Below, piece after piece: positions 20,331-31,700 of a stretch of 64,000 nucleotides of DNA. Under the pieces are notes generated by a model that did no database searches, was not told where the DNA came from, and was given only the letters and a program-made list of their open reading frames with translations. The number at the start of each line of letters is the position of its first letter. Position 1 is the stretch's first letter. The position numbers and the translations under genes were made by a program. This DNA is from Pseudomonas xantholysinigenes. GTDB taxonomy: Bacteria; Pseudomonadota; Gammaproteobacteria; Pseudomonadales; Pseudomonadaceae. The stretch is from positions 4,433,001 through 4,497,000 of the forward strand of contig NZ_CP077095.1 in NCBI RefSeq assembly GCF_014268885.2, read 5' to 3'.

Positions 20331-21392
20331 TCAACCCGCCCGACGCATCAACCACAAGCCCGCCAGCGCACAGATCCCCGCCGGGATCACCACCGCCAGC
20401 AGCGGCGGGAAGCCGAACACCTGGCTCGATGGGCCCAGCAAATCACCGGCAATACGGAACACGAAGCCCACCAGCACACCGGTGAACACCCGTTGGCCGA
20501 GGGTCACCGAACGCAGTGGCCCGAAGATGAAGGAAATCGCCATCAACACCAGCGCCGCGGTCACTGCCGGCTGCAGCACCTTGGTCCAGAACGCCAGCCA
20601 GTAACGGGAGTTGTTCAGGCCCTGGTCGGACAGGTAATGAATGTAGTCCCACAGCCCGGTGATCGACAGCGACTCCGGTGCCAGCACCACGGTATTGAGC
20701 AATTCCGGGGTCACCGACACATCCCAGACTTCTTCAGGCGCATTGACCACTTCGGTGTGGTCGCCACGGAAGTAGGTGGTGGCCACATCGTTCAGTATCC
20801 ACTTGCCGTCCTGATACTGTGCCCGTCGGGCAAAGCTCGAGGTCTGGATCTTGCGCTCGTCATCGAAGCGGTAGCGGGTCACGCCCAGCAGCAGGCCGTT
20901 GGGCTGCACCGAGTTGATGTGCACGAACTCCTCGCCCTGGCGGTGCCACATGCCACGCTTGGAGCTTTGCGCCTCGCCGCCGCCCTGGGCCAGGGAACGG
21001 TCGGCCTGGGCCTTGTTCTCGGTGACCGGAGCCACGTACTCGCCAATCAGCAGGCCGACCAGCATCAGCACCAGCATCGGTTTCATCACTGCCCAGACGA
21101 TACGCCCGATCGACACGCCAGCGGCGCGCATGATGGTCAGTTCACTGCTACTGGCCAGGCTGCCCAGGCCGATCAGGCAGCCGATAAGCGCGGCCATCGG
21201 CAGCATGTCGTACAACCGGCGCGGCGCCGTGAGCAGCACGTAGGCACTGGCGTCCATCACCGAATAGGTATTGCTCAGGTCGCTCATCTCGTCGATGAAG
21301 GCGAACAGCGAGGCCAGGCCGAGGATGATGCCGAGCACGGCGAGAATCGCCAGCAGCACGCTCTTGCCGATATAGCTATCCAGTTTAACCAC
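20331..21392 (-). CDS. lptG: LPS export ABC transporter permease LptG
   Basis: 353 residues if translation starts at the GTG at 21392 (VKLDSYIG, the usual family start); an ATG at 21407 would add five residues. It has three N-terminal and three C-terminal membrane helices around a periplasmic beta-jellyroll. With LptF and LptB it extracts lipopolysaccharide from the inner membrane and feeds it to LptC-LptA. It overlaps the lptF stop by 8 bp, showing translational coupling. lptB, lptC and lptA are also in this window, at 44.9-46.7 kb. Confidence 0.95.
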   Translation of the reverse strand: MVKLDSYIGKSVLLAILAVLGIILGLASLFAFIDEMSDLSNTYSVMDASAYVLLTAPRRLYDMLPMAALIGCLIGLGSLASSSELTIMRAAGVSIGRIVWAVMKPMLVLMLVGLLIGEYVAPVTENKAQADRSLAQGGGEAQSSKRGMWHRQGEEFVHINSVQPNGLLLGVTRYRFDDERKIQTSSFARRAQYQDGKWILNDVATTYFRGDHTEVVNAPEEVWDVSVTPELLNTVVLAPESLSITGLWDYIHYLSDQGLNNSRYWLAFWTKVLQPAVTAALVLMAISFIFGPLRSVTLGQRVFTGVLVGFVFRIAGDLLGPSSQVFGFPPLLAVVIPAGICALAGLWLMRRAG

Positions 21393-22500
21393 GGGCCACC
21401 TCCGCACGACGGGCCGCGCGCTTGAGGCGCAGCGGCTCCCAGTACATCAGCCCGAGGCCGATCAACAGGAACAGGGCATGGACCCACCAGATACCCAGCG
21501 AAAGCGGCAGCTTGCCCTTCTCCAGAGCGCCGCGCACGGAAATCAGCATTGTCAGATAAGCCATGTACAGGAGGATCGCCGGCAGCAGCTTGAGGAAGCG
21601 GCCCTGGCGAGGATTGACGCGCGACAGCGGCACCGCCAGCAGGGTCACCACGAACACCAGCAGCGGCAGCGACAGGCGCCACTGCAGCTCGGCACGCTCA
21701 CGCACACCGTCATGACCTATCAGGTCGCGGGTCGGGATAGCCTCACGCTCGGTCACCTCTTCGGCGACCTCAGGCTTGGGCAGCAGCACGCCGTAGGTGT
21801 CGTACTTGATCGCGCGGTAGTCGGCCTGGCCGGGGTTGCCGTCGTAACGGTAGCCGTTTTCCAGCACCAGGTAGCGATTGCCGTCGGCCTGCACTTCCTG
21901 GTGGCCTTTCTCGGCGACCAGCACCGAAGGCGCACGGTCCTTGGTCTTGTCCTGGTTGAAGCGCTTCTCGGAGATGAACACCCCGGCCAGGTTGATGCGG
22001 TCATCGGACAGCTGCTCGGTGTAGGTCACCCGCGAACCGTCGCGCAGCGTCTGGAAGCGGCCCGGCACCAGGGTGTCGAACTCGGTCAGGGCGTCCTGCT
22101 GGGCGATGATCTTCTGCACCTGGGCCACGCCCAGGGGCGCCAGGCTCAGGCTCAGCCAGGCCACCAGCAGGGCGACCAGCGCCGCCGGCGCCAGAGTCAT
22201 CGCCAGCAGGCGTTGCTGGCTCATGCCGGTCGCCGAGAGCACGGTCATCTCGCTTTCGAGATAAAGCCGGCCGTAGGCAAGCAGGATACCGAGGAACAGC
22301 CCCAGCGGCAGGATCAGTTGCAGGAACCCCGGCAGGCGGAAGCCCATGATCATGAACAGCACGCTCGGATCGAGCACGCCCTGGGCCGCCTGGGCCAGGT
22401 ACTTGATGAAGCGCCCGCTCATGATGATCACCAGCAGCACGGCGCTGACGGCGCTCAAGGTCACCAGGACCTCGCGGGACAGATAACGGAAGACGATCAA
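21385..22500 (-). CDS. lptF: LPS export ABC transporter permease LptF
   Basis: 371 residues from a TTG at 22500, chosen because an aggag Shine-Dalgarno lies 8 nt before it and family proteins begin IVFRYLSREVL. A GTG at 22509 would add three residues but overlaps that site. Six membrane helices in two groups flank a periplasmic domain. It is the partner permease of LptG in the LptB2FG machine. The gene is divergent from pepA with 290 bp between starts, the classic lptFG/pepA arrangement. Confidence 0.95.
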   Translation of the reverse strand: MIVFRYLSREVLVTLSAVSAVLLVIIMSGRFIKYLAQAAQGVLDPSVLFMIMGFRLPGFLQLILPLGLFLGILLAYGRLYLESEMTVLSATGMSQQRLLAMTLAPAALVALLVAWLSLSLAPLGVAQVQKIIAQQDALTEFDTLVPGRFQTLRDGSRVTYTEQLSDDRINLAGVFISEKRFNQDKTKDRAPSVLVAEKGHQEVQADGNRYLVLENGYRYDGNPGQADYRAIKYDTYGVLLPKPEVAEEVTEREAIPTRDLIGHDGVRERAELQWRLSLPLLVFVVTLLAVPLSRVNPRQGRFLKLLPAILLYMAYLTMLISVRGALEKGKLPLSLGIWWVHALFLLIGLGLMYWEPLRLKRAARRAEVARG

Positions 22501-22595
22501 ACCAGACACTCCTGGGTTGTCAGGGGCTCAAAGCCAGACGAACGATGCGGGCAGCCAAGCCCCATGCCGGTTCGCCAAGGCGAACCTCCATGTAA

Positions 22596-24284
<1,689 letters not shown>

Positions 24285-24292
24285 TGGCGCCG

Positions 24293-24322
24293 ATCGGGTG
24301 GCGCCCTGCCGCGCCACCCGAT
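24293..24322. repeat. Perfect hairpin between pepA and holC
   Basis: atcgggtggcgc and gcgccacccgat are exact 12-bp arms with a 6-nt loop, starting 8 bp after the pepA stop and ending 14 bp before the holC start. There is no T-run, so it more likely tunes holC expression than ends transcription. Confidence 0.6.
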
Positions 24323-24336
24323 TGCACTGGAAAATC

Positions 24337-24765
24337 ATGAGCCAAGTCGATTTCTATATCCTGCCCACCGACGCGCTGTCGGCGCGGCTGGATTTTGCCT
24401 GCAAGCTGTGCGAAAAGGCCTGGCGCCTCGGCCACCGGGTCTACCTGCACTGCGCGGACGACGCACAACGCGCCGAGCTGGATGAACGCCTCTGGTGTTT
24501 CAAGGGCGAAGCCTTCATCCCCCACGACCACGCCGAGGCGCAAGCCGATGCCCAGGTCGCCCTGGGAATTGGCGACAGCACTGGCGAGCACCGCGACCTG
24601 TTGATCAACCTGGGCACTGACGTGCCAGGCTTCGTCGGGCAGTTCGAGCGGGTCGCCGAGATCGTCGTCGAGGCGCCGGCCATCCGCCAAGCCGCCCGCG
24701 AGCGATTCCGTTTCTACCGTGAACAGGGCTATGCTCTGCAAGACCACCGCTTACAGCGACTTTGA
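24337..24765 (+). CDS. holC: DNA polymerase III chi subunit
   Basis: 142 residues from the ATG at 24337. It begins MSQVDFYILP, the family start, and includes DFACKLCEKAWRLGHRVYLHC (shown in part; residues about 17-37), then FIPHDHAEAQADAQVALGIG. Chi links the clamp loader to single-stranded DNA-binding protein at the replication fork. The order pepA-holC-valS is conserved in gammaproteobacteria. The stop is followed six bases later by the ATG of the next gene. Confidence 0.94.
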   Translation: MSQVDFYILPTDALSARLDFACKLCEKAWRLGHRVYLHCADDAQRAELDERLWCFKGEAFIPHDHAEAQADAQVALGIGDSTGEHRDLLINLGTDVPGFVGQFERVAEIVVEAPAIRQAARERFRFYREQGYALQDHRLQRL

Positions 24766-24770
24766 CGACG

Positions 24771-25133
24771 ATGGACAAGCAGCTGAACTCCCTCACCCAT
24801 TCCGCCCACCTGCTCGACGACCTCGAATCGATTCGCGAGCTGCTGGGTGACGCCGACCTGCAACCGCCCCTGCTGACCGAGACGGTGGAGCAGATCCCGT
24901 TGCTGCTCGACGAGCCTGCCGGCACCGCGCCGGCCGCCACGCCAGCACCCGCGCCCGAAGAAGATGCCCAGACCCGCCGCCAGGACACTCTGCTGCACCT
25001 GGACGCCGAGCTGCGCACCGCCGCACAGCAGATCATGCAGGACGTGATCAACGACTTCACCCCGCATATCGAAACCGAGATCAAACGGCGCCTCGATGCG
25101 CGGCTGGAGCGCTTGCTCAAGCGTTCCGAGTAA
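24771..25133 (+). CDS. Unassigned acidic protein between holC and valS
   Basis: 120 residues from the ATG at 24771, 5 bp after the holC stop; a TTG at 24762 would overlap holC. I recognise no domain of known function. The N-terminal part (LDDLESIRELLGD) is helical and acidic, the middle is Ala/Pro-rich (about residues 50-65), and the C-terminal 55 residues (ELRTAAQQIMQDVINDF.. then IKRRLDARLERLLKR) look like an amphipathic or coiled-coil helix. The tight link to holC suggests co-translation and perhaps a partner role with chi, but this is inference. Confidence 0.75.
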   Translation: MDKQLNSLTHSAHLLDDLESIRELLGDADLQPPLLTETVEQIPLLLDEPAGTAPAATPAPAPEEDAQTRRQDTLLHLDAELRTAAQQIMQDVINDFTPHIETEIKRRLDARLERLLKRSE

Positions 25134-25152
25134 GCAGGGTCCTTCGCCGCAT

Positions 25153-25242
25153 CCTCTTCGCGGGCAAGCCCGCTCCCACAGGTACAGCGCTGTCCTTGAT
25201 AGCAGCGCCAAATCTGTGGGAGCGGGCTTGCCCGCGAAGAGG
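25153..25242. repeat. REP pair before valS
   Basis: Inverted REP palindromes cctcttcgcgggcaagcccg and cgggcttgcccgcgaagagg about 30 bp apart, located between the holC-linked gene and valS. valS is therefore probably read from its own promoter just downstream. Confidence 0.9.
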
Positions 25243-25342
25243 CCATCACCTGCGTACAAGATAACGACACCATGTCGCCCACCGCCTGCGCGTTGTATAC
25301 TTCCCGGCTTTCCCGAATTAATGCCTAAGGGTCCCGCCGCGC

Positions 25343-28189
25343 ATGGATAAGACCTACCAGCCGCACGCCATCGAAACTTCCTGGTACAACACCTGGGAGT
25401 CCGAGAACTACTTCGCTCCACAAGGTGCAGGCGAGTCCTACACCATCATGATTCCGCCGCCGAACGTGACCGGCAGCCTGCACATGGGCCACGGCTTCAA
25501 CAACGCGATCATGGACGCCCTGATCCGTTTCCGCCGCATGCAGGGTCGCGACACCCTGTGGCAGCCAGGCACCGACCACGCCGGTATCGCCACCCAGATG
25601 CTGGTGGAACGCCAGCTCGAGGCGAAAGGCCAGAACCGCCACGACCTGGGTCGTGAGAAATTCCTGGAGAAGGTCTGGGAGTGGAAGGACCAGTCGGGTG
25701 GCAACATCAGCCGCCAGATCCGTCGCCTGGGCTCTTCGGTGGATTGGAGCCGCGAGCGCTTCACCATGGACGATGGCCTGTCCGAAGCGGTCAAGGAAGC
25801 CTTCGTGCGCCTGCACGAGGATGGCCTGATCTACCGCGGCAAGCGCCTGGTCAACTGGGATACCAAGTTGCACACGGCAATTTCCGACCTCGAAGTGGAA
25901 AACCACGACGAGAAGGGCCACCTGTGGAACCTGCGCTATCCGCTGGCCGACGGCGCCAAGACCGCCGAAGGCAAGGACCACCTGGTGGTCGCCACCACGC
26001 GTCCGGAAACCCTGCTCGGTGACGTCGCCGTTGCCGTCAACCCGAGCGACGAGCGCTATCAGGCACTGATCGGCAAGTTCGTCGAACTGCCGCTGGTCGG
26101 CCGGCGCATCCCGATCGTCGCCGACGACTACTGCGACCCCGAGTTCGGCACCGGCTGCGTGAAGATCACCCCGGCTCACGACTTCAACGACTATGAAGTC
26201 GGCAAGCGCCACAACCTGCCGCTGCTCAACATCTTCGACAAGAACGCCACCGTGCTGGCCGCCGTGCAGGCGTTCAACCTCGACGGCAGCGTCAACGAAG
26301 GCATCGACACCTCGCTGCCGGCCCAGTACGCCGGCCTCGACCGCTTCGTCGCGCGCAAGCAGATGGTTGCCGACCTCGACGCCCAAGGCCTGCTGGTCAG
26401 CATCGACGACCACGCCCTGAAGGTACCGAAGGGCGACCGTTCCGGCACCGTCATCGAGCCGTGGCTGACCGACCAATGGTACGTATCCACCAAGCCGCTG
26501 GCCGAGCCTGCCATCGCCGCCGTGGAAGACGGCCGCATCCAATTCGTGCCCAAGCAGTACGAAAACATGTACTTTTCCTGGATGCGCGACATCCAGGACT
26601 GGTGCATCAGCCGCCAGCTGTGGTGGGGCCACCGCATCCCGGCCTGGTACGACGAGGCCGGCCAGGTCTACGTCGGCCGCGACGAAGCCGAAGTGCGCGC
26701 CAAGCACAACCTGGGCAGCGAAGTGAAACTGCGCCAGGACGACGACGTGCTCGACACCTGGTTCAGCTCGGGCCTGTGGACCTTCTCCACCCTGGGCTGG
26801 CCGGAACAGACCGAGTTCCTGAAGAAATTCCACTCCACCGACGTACTGGTCACCGGCTTTGACATCATCTTCTTCTGGGTCGCCCGGATGATCATGTTGA
26901 CGATGCACCTGATCAAGAACGAGGACGGCACCCCGCAGGTACCGTTCAAGACCGTCTATGTCCATGGCCTGGTGCGCGACGGCCAGGGCCAGAAGATGTC
27001 CAAGTCCAAGGGCAACGTCCTCGACCCGCTGGACATCGTCGACGGCATCACCCTCGATGCCCTGCTGGAAAAACGCACCAGCGGCATGATGCAGCCCAAG
27101 CTTGCCGAGAAGATCGCCAAGCAGACCAAGGCCGAGTTCCCTGAAGGCATTGCCAGCTACGGCACCGACGCGCTGCGCTTCACCTTCTGCTCGCTGGCCT
27201 CCACCGGTCGTGACATCAAGTTCGACATGGGCCGCGTCGAAGGCTACCGCAACTTCTGCAACAAGATCTGGAACGCCGCCCGCTACGTGCTCGACAAAGG
27301 CGAGGACTGCGGCCAGAACGGCGAGGCCTACGAGCTGTCGCTGGCCGACCGCTGGATCATCTCGCAGCTGCAGCGCACCGAGGCCGAAGTGACCCGCCAG
27401 CTCGAGCAGTTCCGCTTCGACCTGGCCAGCCAGGCGCTGTACGAGTTCATCTGGAACCAGTACTGCGACTGGTACCTGGAACTGTCCAAGCCGGTGCTGT
27501 GGGACGAAAACGCTCCGGTCGAGCGTGCCAGAGGCACCCGTCGCACCCTGGTGCGTGTGCTGGAAGTCGCGCTGCGCCTGGCCCATCCGTTCATGCCGTT
27601 CATCACCGAAGAGATCTGGCAGCGCATCGCGCCGCTGGCCGGCATCGAAGGCAAGACCATCATGCTGCAGCCATGGCCGGTGGCCGTCGAGGCCCGCATC
27701 GATGCCGCCGCCGAAGGCGATATCGAGTGGCTCAAGGAACTGATGGTCGGCCTGCGCAACATCCGCGCCGAGATGAACATCGGCCCTGGCAAGCCGCTGC
27801 CGCTGTTCCTGAAGAACGCCAACGCCGACGACCAGCGTCGCCTGCTGGAAAACGAAGCCCTGCTGAAGAAACTGGCCAAGGTCGAGTCGTTCACCGTACT
27901 GAGCGAACAGGACGAAGCACCACTATCGGCCACCGCCCTGGTGGGTGACCTGCAAGTGCTGGTGCCGATGGCCGGCCTGATCGACAAGGACGCCGAGCTG
28001 GCTCGCCTGAGCAAGGAGATCCAGCGCCTGCAGGGTGAAGTCCAGCGCGTGGGTGGCAAGCTGTCCAATGCCGCCTTCGTCGACAAGGCACCGCCCGCGG
28101 TGATCGAGAAGGAACGCGCCAAGCTGGCGGAGTCGGAGCAGGCCCTGGCCAACTTCACCGAGCAGCATGCGCGGATTGCTGCGCTGTAA
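25343..28189 (+). CDS. valS: Valyl-tRNA synthetase
   Basis: 948 residues, full length. Class I synthetase that charges tRNA-Val with valine in the cytoplasm. The ATP-binding motifs are HMGH at 47-50 (the HIGH box) and KMSKS at 551-555. A CP1 editing domain lies between them ([12 protein letters not shown] near residue 216). The C-terminal helical arm ([17 protein letters not shown]) is the typical ValS coiled coil. The ATG at 25343 fits the conserved start [10 protein letters not shown]. Essential gene. Confidence 0.98.
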   Translation: MDKTYQPHAIETSWYNTWESENYFAPQGAGESYTIMIPPPNVTGSLHMGHGFNNAIMDALIRFRRMQGRDTLWQPGTDHAGIATQMLVERQLEAKGQNRHDLGREKFLEKVWEWKDQSGGNISRQIRRLGSSVDWSRERFTMDDGLSEAVKEAFVRLHEDGLIYRGKRLVNWDTKLHTAISDLEVENHDEKGHLWNLRYPLADGAKTAEGKDHLVVATTRPETLLGDVAVAVNPSDERYQALIGKFVELPLVGRRIPIVADDYCDPEFGTGCVKITPAHDFNDYEVGKRHNLPLLNIFDKNATVLAAVQAFNLDGSVNEGIDTSLPAQYAGLDRFVARKQMVADLDAQGLLVSIDDHALKVPKGDRSGTVIEPWLTDQWYVSTKPLAEPAIAAVEDGRIQFVPKQYENMYFSWMRDIQDWCISRQLWWGHRIPAWYDEAGQVYVGRDEAEVRAKHNLGSEVKLRQDDDVLDTWFSSGLWTFSTLGWPEQTEFLKKFHSTDVLVTGFDIIFFWVARMIMLTMHLIKNEDGTPQVPFKTVYVHGLVRDGQGQKMSKSKGNVLDPLDIVDGITLDALLEKRTSGMMQPKLAEKIAKQTKAEFPEGIASYGTDALRFTFCSLASTGRDIKFDMGRVEGYRNFCNKIWNAARYVLDKGEDCGQNGEAYELSLADRWIISQLQRTEAEVTRQLEQFRFDLASQALYEFIWNQYCDWYLELSKPVLWDENAPVERARGTRRTLVRVLEVALRLAHPFMPFITEEIWQRIAPLAGIEGKTIMLQPWPVAVEARIDAAAEGDIEWLKELMVGLRNIRAEMNIGPGKPLPLFLKNANADDQRRLLENEALLKKLAKVESFTVLSEQDEAPLSATALVGDLQVLVPMAGLIDKDAELARLSKEIQRLQGEVQRVGGKLSNAAFVDKAPPAVIEKERAKLAESEQALANFTEQHARIAAL

Positions 28190-28204
28190 CAACCTGATAG
28201 ACCG

Positions 28205-28325
28205 CTGGGGCCGCGTTGCGGCCCTTTCGCGACACAAGGCCGCTCCTACAGGGACGGCGCCAGCTTGAAAGGCGCCGCTATCCTGTAGGAGCGGCCTTGT
28301 GTCGCGAAAGGGCTGCAAAGCAGCC
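28205..28325. repeat. REP pair between valS and rlmF
   Basis: Inverted palindromes of the gcggccttgtgtcgcgaaag type: gccctttcgcgacacaaggc and its opposite copy, about 40 bp apart. The right copy ends 28 bp before the rlmF ATG, so any rlmF promoter must lie within or upstream of the REPs. Confidence 0.9.
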
Positions 28326-28352
28326 CCAATGCCGGCAACACCGGATCCGACC

Positions 28353-29303
28353 ATGACCGAAAAACCCACCCTGCACCCGCGCAACCGCCACCAGGGCCGC
28401 TACGACTTTCCCGCCCTGATCAAGGTCCACCCGGACCTGGCCCGCTTCACCATCACCAACCCCCACGGCAAGCCCAGCATCGACTTCGCCAACCCTGAAG
28501 CGGTACGGGTGTTCAACCGCGCCCTACTCAAGGCCCAATACGGCATCCAGCACTGGGATATCCCCGCCGACTACCTGTGCCCTCCGATTCCCGGGCGGGC
28601 CGACTACATCCACGTGCTGGCCGACCTGCTGGCCGAGGACAACGGCGGCGAGATCCCCCGTGGCGCCCAGGTACGCGCCCTGGACATCGGCGTCGGCGCC
28701 AACTGCATCTACCCACTGCTGGGCCACAGCGACTACCGCTGGCGCTTCCTTGGCTCGGACATCGACCCTGTCGCCCTGGCCTCGGCCAAGGCCATCGTCC
28801 AGGCCAACAAGCTCGACAAGGCCATCAGCCTGCGCCAGCAAGCGCAGCCCAAGCACATTCTCAGTGGCCTGCTGCTGGCCAACGAACGCTTCGACCTGAG
28901 CTTGTGCAACCCGCCGTTCCACGCCTCCCGCGAGGAAGCCACCCGCGGCAGCCAGCGCAAATGGAAAAACCTCGGCAAGCAGGACCCCAAGCGCAAGCTG
29001 CCGGTGCTGAACTTTGGTGGGCAGAACAACGAACTGTGGTGCGAAGGCGGCGAGATCCGCTTCGTCAGCCAGCTGGTCGCCGAGAGCGTGCAGTACTCAG
29101 CCCAGGTGCTGTGGTTCACCAGCCTGGTGTCCAAGGCGAGCAATCTGCCGGGTATCGAGGCGGCCTTGAAAAAGGCCGGGGTGAAAGCCCTGCGCATCAC
29201 CGAGATGGGCCAAGGGCAGAAGCAAAGCCGCATGGTCGCCTGGAGCTTCCAGGACGACAGCGCACGCCAGCAGTGGCATGCCGCGCGCAAATCACAGGCA
29301 TGA
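28353..29303 (+). CDS. rlmF: 23S rRNA (adenine-1618 N6)-methyltransferase
   Basis: 316 residues from the ATG at 28353; an in-frame ATG at 28329 would add eight. It begins with the conserved [13 protein letters not shown]. It has a Rossmann SAM-binding segment ([17 protein letters not shown], about 108-124) and the N6-adenine catalytic motif NPPF in [12 protein letters not shown] (near 188). It methylates A1618 of 23S rRNA. A strong terminator follows it. Confidence 0.93.
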   Translation: MTEKPTLHPRNRHQGRYDFPALIKVHPDLARFTITNPHGKPSIDFANPEAVRVFNRALLKAQYGIQHWDIPADYLCPPIPGRADYIHVLADLLAEDNGGEIPRGAQVRALDIGVGANCIYPLLGHSDYRWRFLGSDIDPVALASAKAIVQANKLDKAISLRQQAQPKHILSGLLLANERFDLSLCNPPFHASREEATRGSQRKWKNLGKQDPKRKLPVLNFGGQNNELWCEGGEIRFVSQLVAESVQYSAQVLWFTSLVSKASNLPGIEAALKKAGVKALRITEMGQGQKQSRMVAWSFQDDSARQQWHAARKSQA

Positions 29304-29305
29304 AA

Positions 29306-29337
29306 AAACCGCGCCCGGGCAAGCCGGGCGCGGTTCT
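29306..29337. terminator. Rho-independent terminator between rlmF and hupN
   Basis: aaccgcgcccgg / ccgggcgcggtt (12-bp arms, short loop) flanked by an A-run and T-rich tail. The convergent genes rlmF (+) and hupN (-) probably share it. Confidence 0.9.
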
Positions 29338-29353
29338 TGTCACGCAGCAACAA

Positions 29354-29635
29354 TTACTTGTTGATAGCGTCGCTCAGGACCTTGGCAGGTACGAACTTGA
29401 CGACTTTCTTGGCAGCGATTTCGATGGCGGCGCCAGTCGAAGGGTTGCGGCCGGTACGGGCAGGACGCTCGGAGACTTTCAGTTTGCCGATGCCTGGCAG
29501 GGTGATTTCGGCGCCGTTTTCCAGTTGGTCGGCAACGATCTGGCCCAGTTGCTCCAGAGCAGCGCGCGCGGTGGTTTTCGGCGCGTCGATGGATTCAGCG
29601 ATATCGGCAATCAGTTGGTCTTTGGTCAGTGCCAT
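29354..29635 (-). CDS. hupN: HU-family DNA-binding protein HupN
   Basis: 93 residues with the whole HU fold: MALTKDQLIADIAESIDAPK at the start, the hinge LPGIGKLKVSERPARTGRNP with the RTGRNPSTG arm tip, and VVKFVPAKVL near the end. It bends and compacts DNA as a dimer in the nucleoid. P. putida has three HU paralogs (HupA, HupB, HupN), and the neighbour genes rlmF and ndpA fit HupN. Its promoter lies in the 390-bp gap shared with the divergent ndpA. Confidence 0.93.
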   Translation of the reverse strand: MALTKDQLIADIAESIDAPKTTARAALEQLGQIVADQLENGAEITLPGIGKLKVSERPARTGRNPSTGAAIEIAAKKVVKFVPAKVLSDAINK

Positions 29636-30026
29636 GGTGGTGTTCCTTCCCTATCAAATCAGAGGTTGTGCAGCGTGCTTGTCGTTGGTCGGGCCAGCCC
29701 GGGACATTCCAGAGGCCGCGTCGATCGCGTATGTAGATACGCAAATCGGCGTTTGGTTCGACACACCGCAAGCGATCTGCCAGCAATGCGCCACTCACGG
29801 GGCGCAAGACCGCGCAAAGCTACCACAGGAATCGATAAATATCCGCTCCCGACATTGATTTTGTGCAGGTTTTTCGGGGGTTTCAGAAAAAACCGCAAAA
29901 AATTGAACAAAAAACGAACAACCGGCATTTACGCCAACATCTGGCCACTGCAGCGTCCTCACCCTGGGGTAAACTTAACGCCTTTTGCAGCGTGGCCCCA
30001 GGCCGCCATAGACCACCGAGAATTCC
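29636..30026. promoter_or_regulatory. Divergent hupN/ndpA control region with phased A-tracts
   Basis: 390 bp without a gene. Three A6 tracts at 29887-29892, 29897-29902 and 29909-29914, preceded by a T-tract near 29870, are spaced 10-12 bp apart, in phase with the DNA helix, so the DNA should be intrinsically bent. Nucleoid-protein binding or autoregulation would fit, since both flanking genes encode nucleoid proteins. No firm -35/-10 pair was identified. Confidence 0.45.
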
Positions 30027-31034
30027 ATGCCAATCCGTCATTGCATCGTTCACCTGATCGACAAGAAGCCCGATGGCAGCCCCGCCGTGCTCCACGCCCG
30101 CGACAGCGAACTGGCAGCCTCCGATGCCATCGAGAACCTGCTGGCCGACCTCAACGACAGCTACAACGCCAAGCAAGGCAAAGCCTGGGGGTTCTTCCAT
30201 GGCGAGTCCGGCGCCTATCCATTCAGCGGCTGGCTCAAGCAGTACCTGGATGAGGAAAAGGACTTCGCCGCCTTCAGCCGCGTCGCGGTCGAGCACCTGC
30301 AGAAGCTGATGGAAGAATCCAACCTGTCCACCGGCGGCCACGTGCTGTTCGCCCACTACCAGCAAGGCATGACCGAGTACCTGGCCATCGCCCTGCTGCA
30401 CCACAGCGAAGGCGTGGCGGTGAACGCCGAACTGGACGTGACCCCCTCGCGCCACCTGGACCTGGGCCAGTTGCACCTGGCGGCACGGGTCAACCTGTCG
30501 GAGTGGAAGAACAACCAGCACTCCAAGCAGTACATCTCGTTCATCAAGGGCAAGAATGGCAAGAAGGTCTCGGACTATTTCCGCGACTTCATCGGCTGCC
30601 AGGAGGGCGTCGACGGCCCGGGCGAAACCCGCACGCTACTCAAGGCGTTCAGCGACTTCGTCGAAAAAGAAGACCTGCCGGAGGAAGCGGCCCGGGAAAA
30701 GACTCAGACCCTGGTCGACTACGCCACCACCCAGACCAAGCTGGGCGAACCCATGGCACTGGAAGAACTCTCCAGCCTGATCGACGAGGACCGCCCCGAG
30801 GCGTTCTTCGATCACATCCGCAACAGCGACTACGGCCTGTCGCCGGAGATTCCGGCCGACAAGCGTACCCTCAACCAGTTCCGCCGCTTTACCGGGCGCG
30901 CCGAGGGGTTGTCGATCAGCTTCGAGGCGCATTTGCTCGGTTCGAAGGTGGAGTATGACGAAGAGGCTGGGACGCTGGTGATCAAGGGCTTGCCGACCCA
31001 GCTGATCGACCAGCTCAAGCGTCGCAAGGACTGA
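30027..31034 (+). CDS. ndpA: Nucleoid-associated protein NdpA/YejK
   Basis: 335 residues, the usual family length. It starts [20 protein letters not shown] and contains the conserved [26 protein letters not shown] (shown in part; residues about 86-105) and [18 protein letters not shown] near 177-194. It is a spermidine-nucleoid/nucleoid-associated protein of poorly defined function. The divergent hupN gene also encodes a nucleoid protein. Confidence 0.92.
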   Translation: MPIRHCIVHLIDKKPDGSPAVLHARDSELAASDAIENLLADLNDSYNAKQGKAWGFFHGESGAYPFSGWLKQYLDEEKDFAAFSRVAVEHLQKLMEESNLSTGGHVLFAHYQQGMTEYLAIALLHHSEGVAVNAELDVTPSRHLDLGQLHLAARVNLSEWKNNQHSKQYISFIKGKNGKKVSDYFRDFIGCQEGVDGPGETRTLLKAFSDFVEKEDLPEEAAREKTQTLVDYATTQTKLGEPMALEELSSLIDEDRPEAFFDHIRNSDYGLSPEIPADKRTLNQFRRFTGRAEGLSISFEAHLLGSKVEYDEEAGTLVIKGLPTQLIDQLKRRKD

Positions 31035-31040
31035 TTCTGA

Positions 31041-31271
31041 GGGAGCGGGCTTGTCGGACCGCCGCACCGCCGCGAAGCAAGCAACACGGTGCCTGGCACC
31101 GGCTGCGCCGGTGTTCGCGGCTAAAGCCGCTCCCACAGGGATCGCGCCGACCTCAGGGCATGCACCACACCTGTGGGAGCGGGCTTGTCGGACCGCCGCA
31201 CCGCCGCGAAGCAAGCGACGCGGTGCCTGGCACCGGCTGCGCCGGTGTTCGCGGCTGAAGCCGCTCCCACA
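31041..31271. repeat. Composite REP array with 134-bp period and 15-bp insert
   Basis: Two full copies of a 134-bp unit start at 31051 and 31185. The body is the same as in the array at 3.66-3.94 kb (ggcaccggctgcgccggtg, ttcgcggct..agccgctccc, gcatgcaccacacc). The REP core of each copy is changed: 15 bp (tcggaccgccgcacc) interrupt gggcttg and gccgcgaag, accounting exactly for the 134 versus 119 bp period. The remaining 95 bp up to 31366 show only weak palindromes (agccagcaaggctggc). Confidence 0.85.
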
Positions 31272-31366
31272 GCAACCCCGCTAGCTTTAGCAGTTGAGCA
31301 AGACAGTTGCTCCCACAGACAAAAGGCAGGGCTTGAGGTCGGTGCGGGAGCCAGCAAGGCTGGCGC

Positions 31367-31657
31367 CTAGCGGCTGGCTAGCGCATAGGACGCCACCAAT
31401 GCCTCCTTCGCCGCCTTGCGCAGCTTCTTCACCAAGCGTTCCTGGCGCAATGCCTCGCCCTTGTCGGGCCATTGCTCGACGTACACCAGTGCCTGCGCCG
31501 GGCTGGTCTTGAAATAGCGCGCGCCCTGCCCTTTTTGATGCTTGATGAAGCGCCGCTGCGGATCATCGCTGATCCCGCAGTACAGCGAGCCGTTGGCGGC
31601 GCGCACCAGGTAGACGTACCAGGGCTTGCTCTCGGCGGTTGCAGGTCGTTCGCTCAC
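31367..31657 (-). CDS. GIY-YIG family protein (UPF0213/YhbQ-like)
   Basis: 96 residues from a GTG at 31657 ([19 protein letters not shown]); the in-frame ATG far upstream would run through the neighbouring gene and is rejected. The GIY-YIG core reads [18 protein letters not shown], followed by the family's [19 protein letters not shown] and the C-terminal [22 protein letters not shown]. coli YhbQ has weak nuclease activity; a cellular role is not established. It lies 43 bp downstream of the NTF2-like gene on the same strand. Confidence 0.82.
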   Translation of the reverse strand: MSERPATAESKPWYVYLVRAANGSLYCGISDDPQRRFIKHQKGQGARYFKTSPAQALVYVEQWPDKGEALRQERLVKKLRKAAKEALVASYALASR

Positions 31658-31700
31658 GGCTCGGTTCGATACAGCTGAAGGTGCGCGCCAGCTTACCTGT

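Noticed and set aside
25325..27586. 753-residue open frame antisense to valS
   Set aside because: It runs opposite a certain essential gene with intact HMGH and KMSKS motifs; composition is that of a mirror frame.
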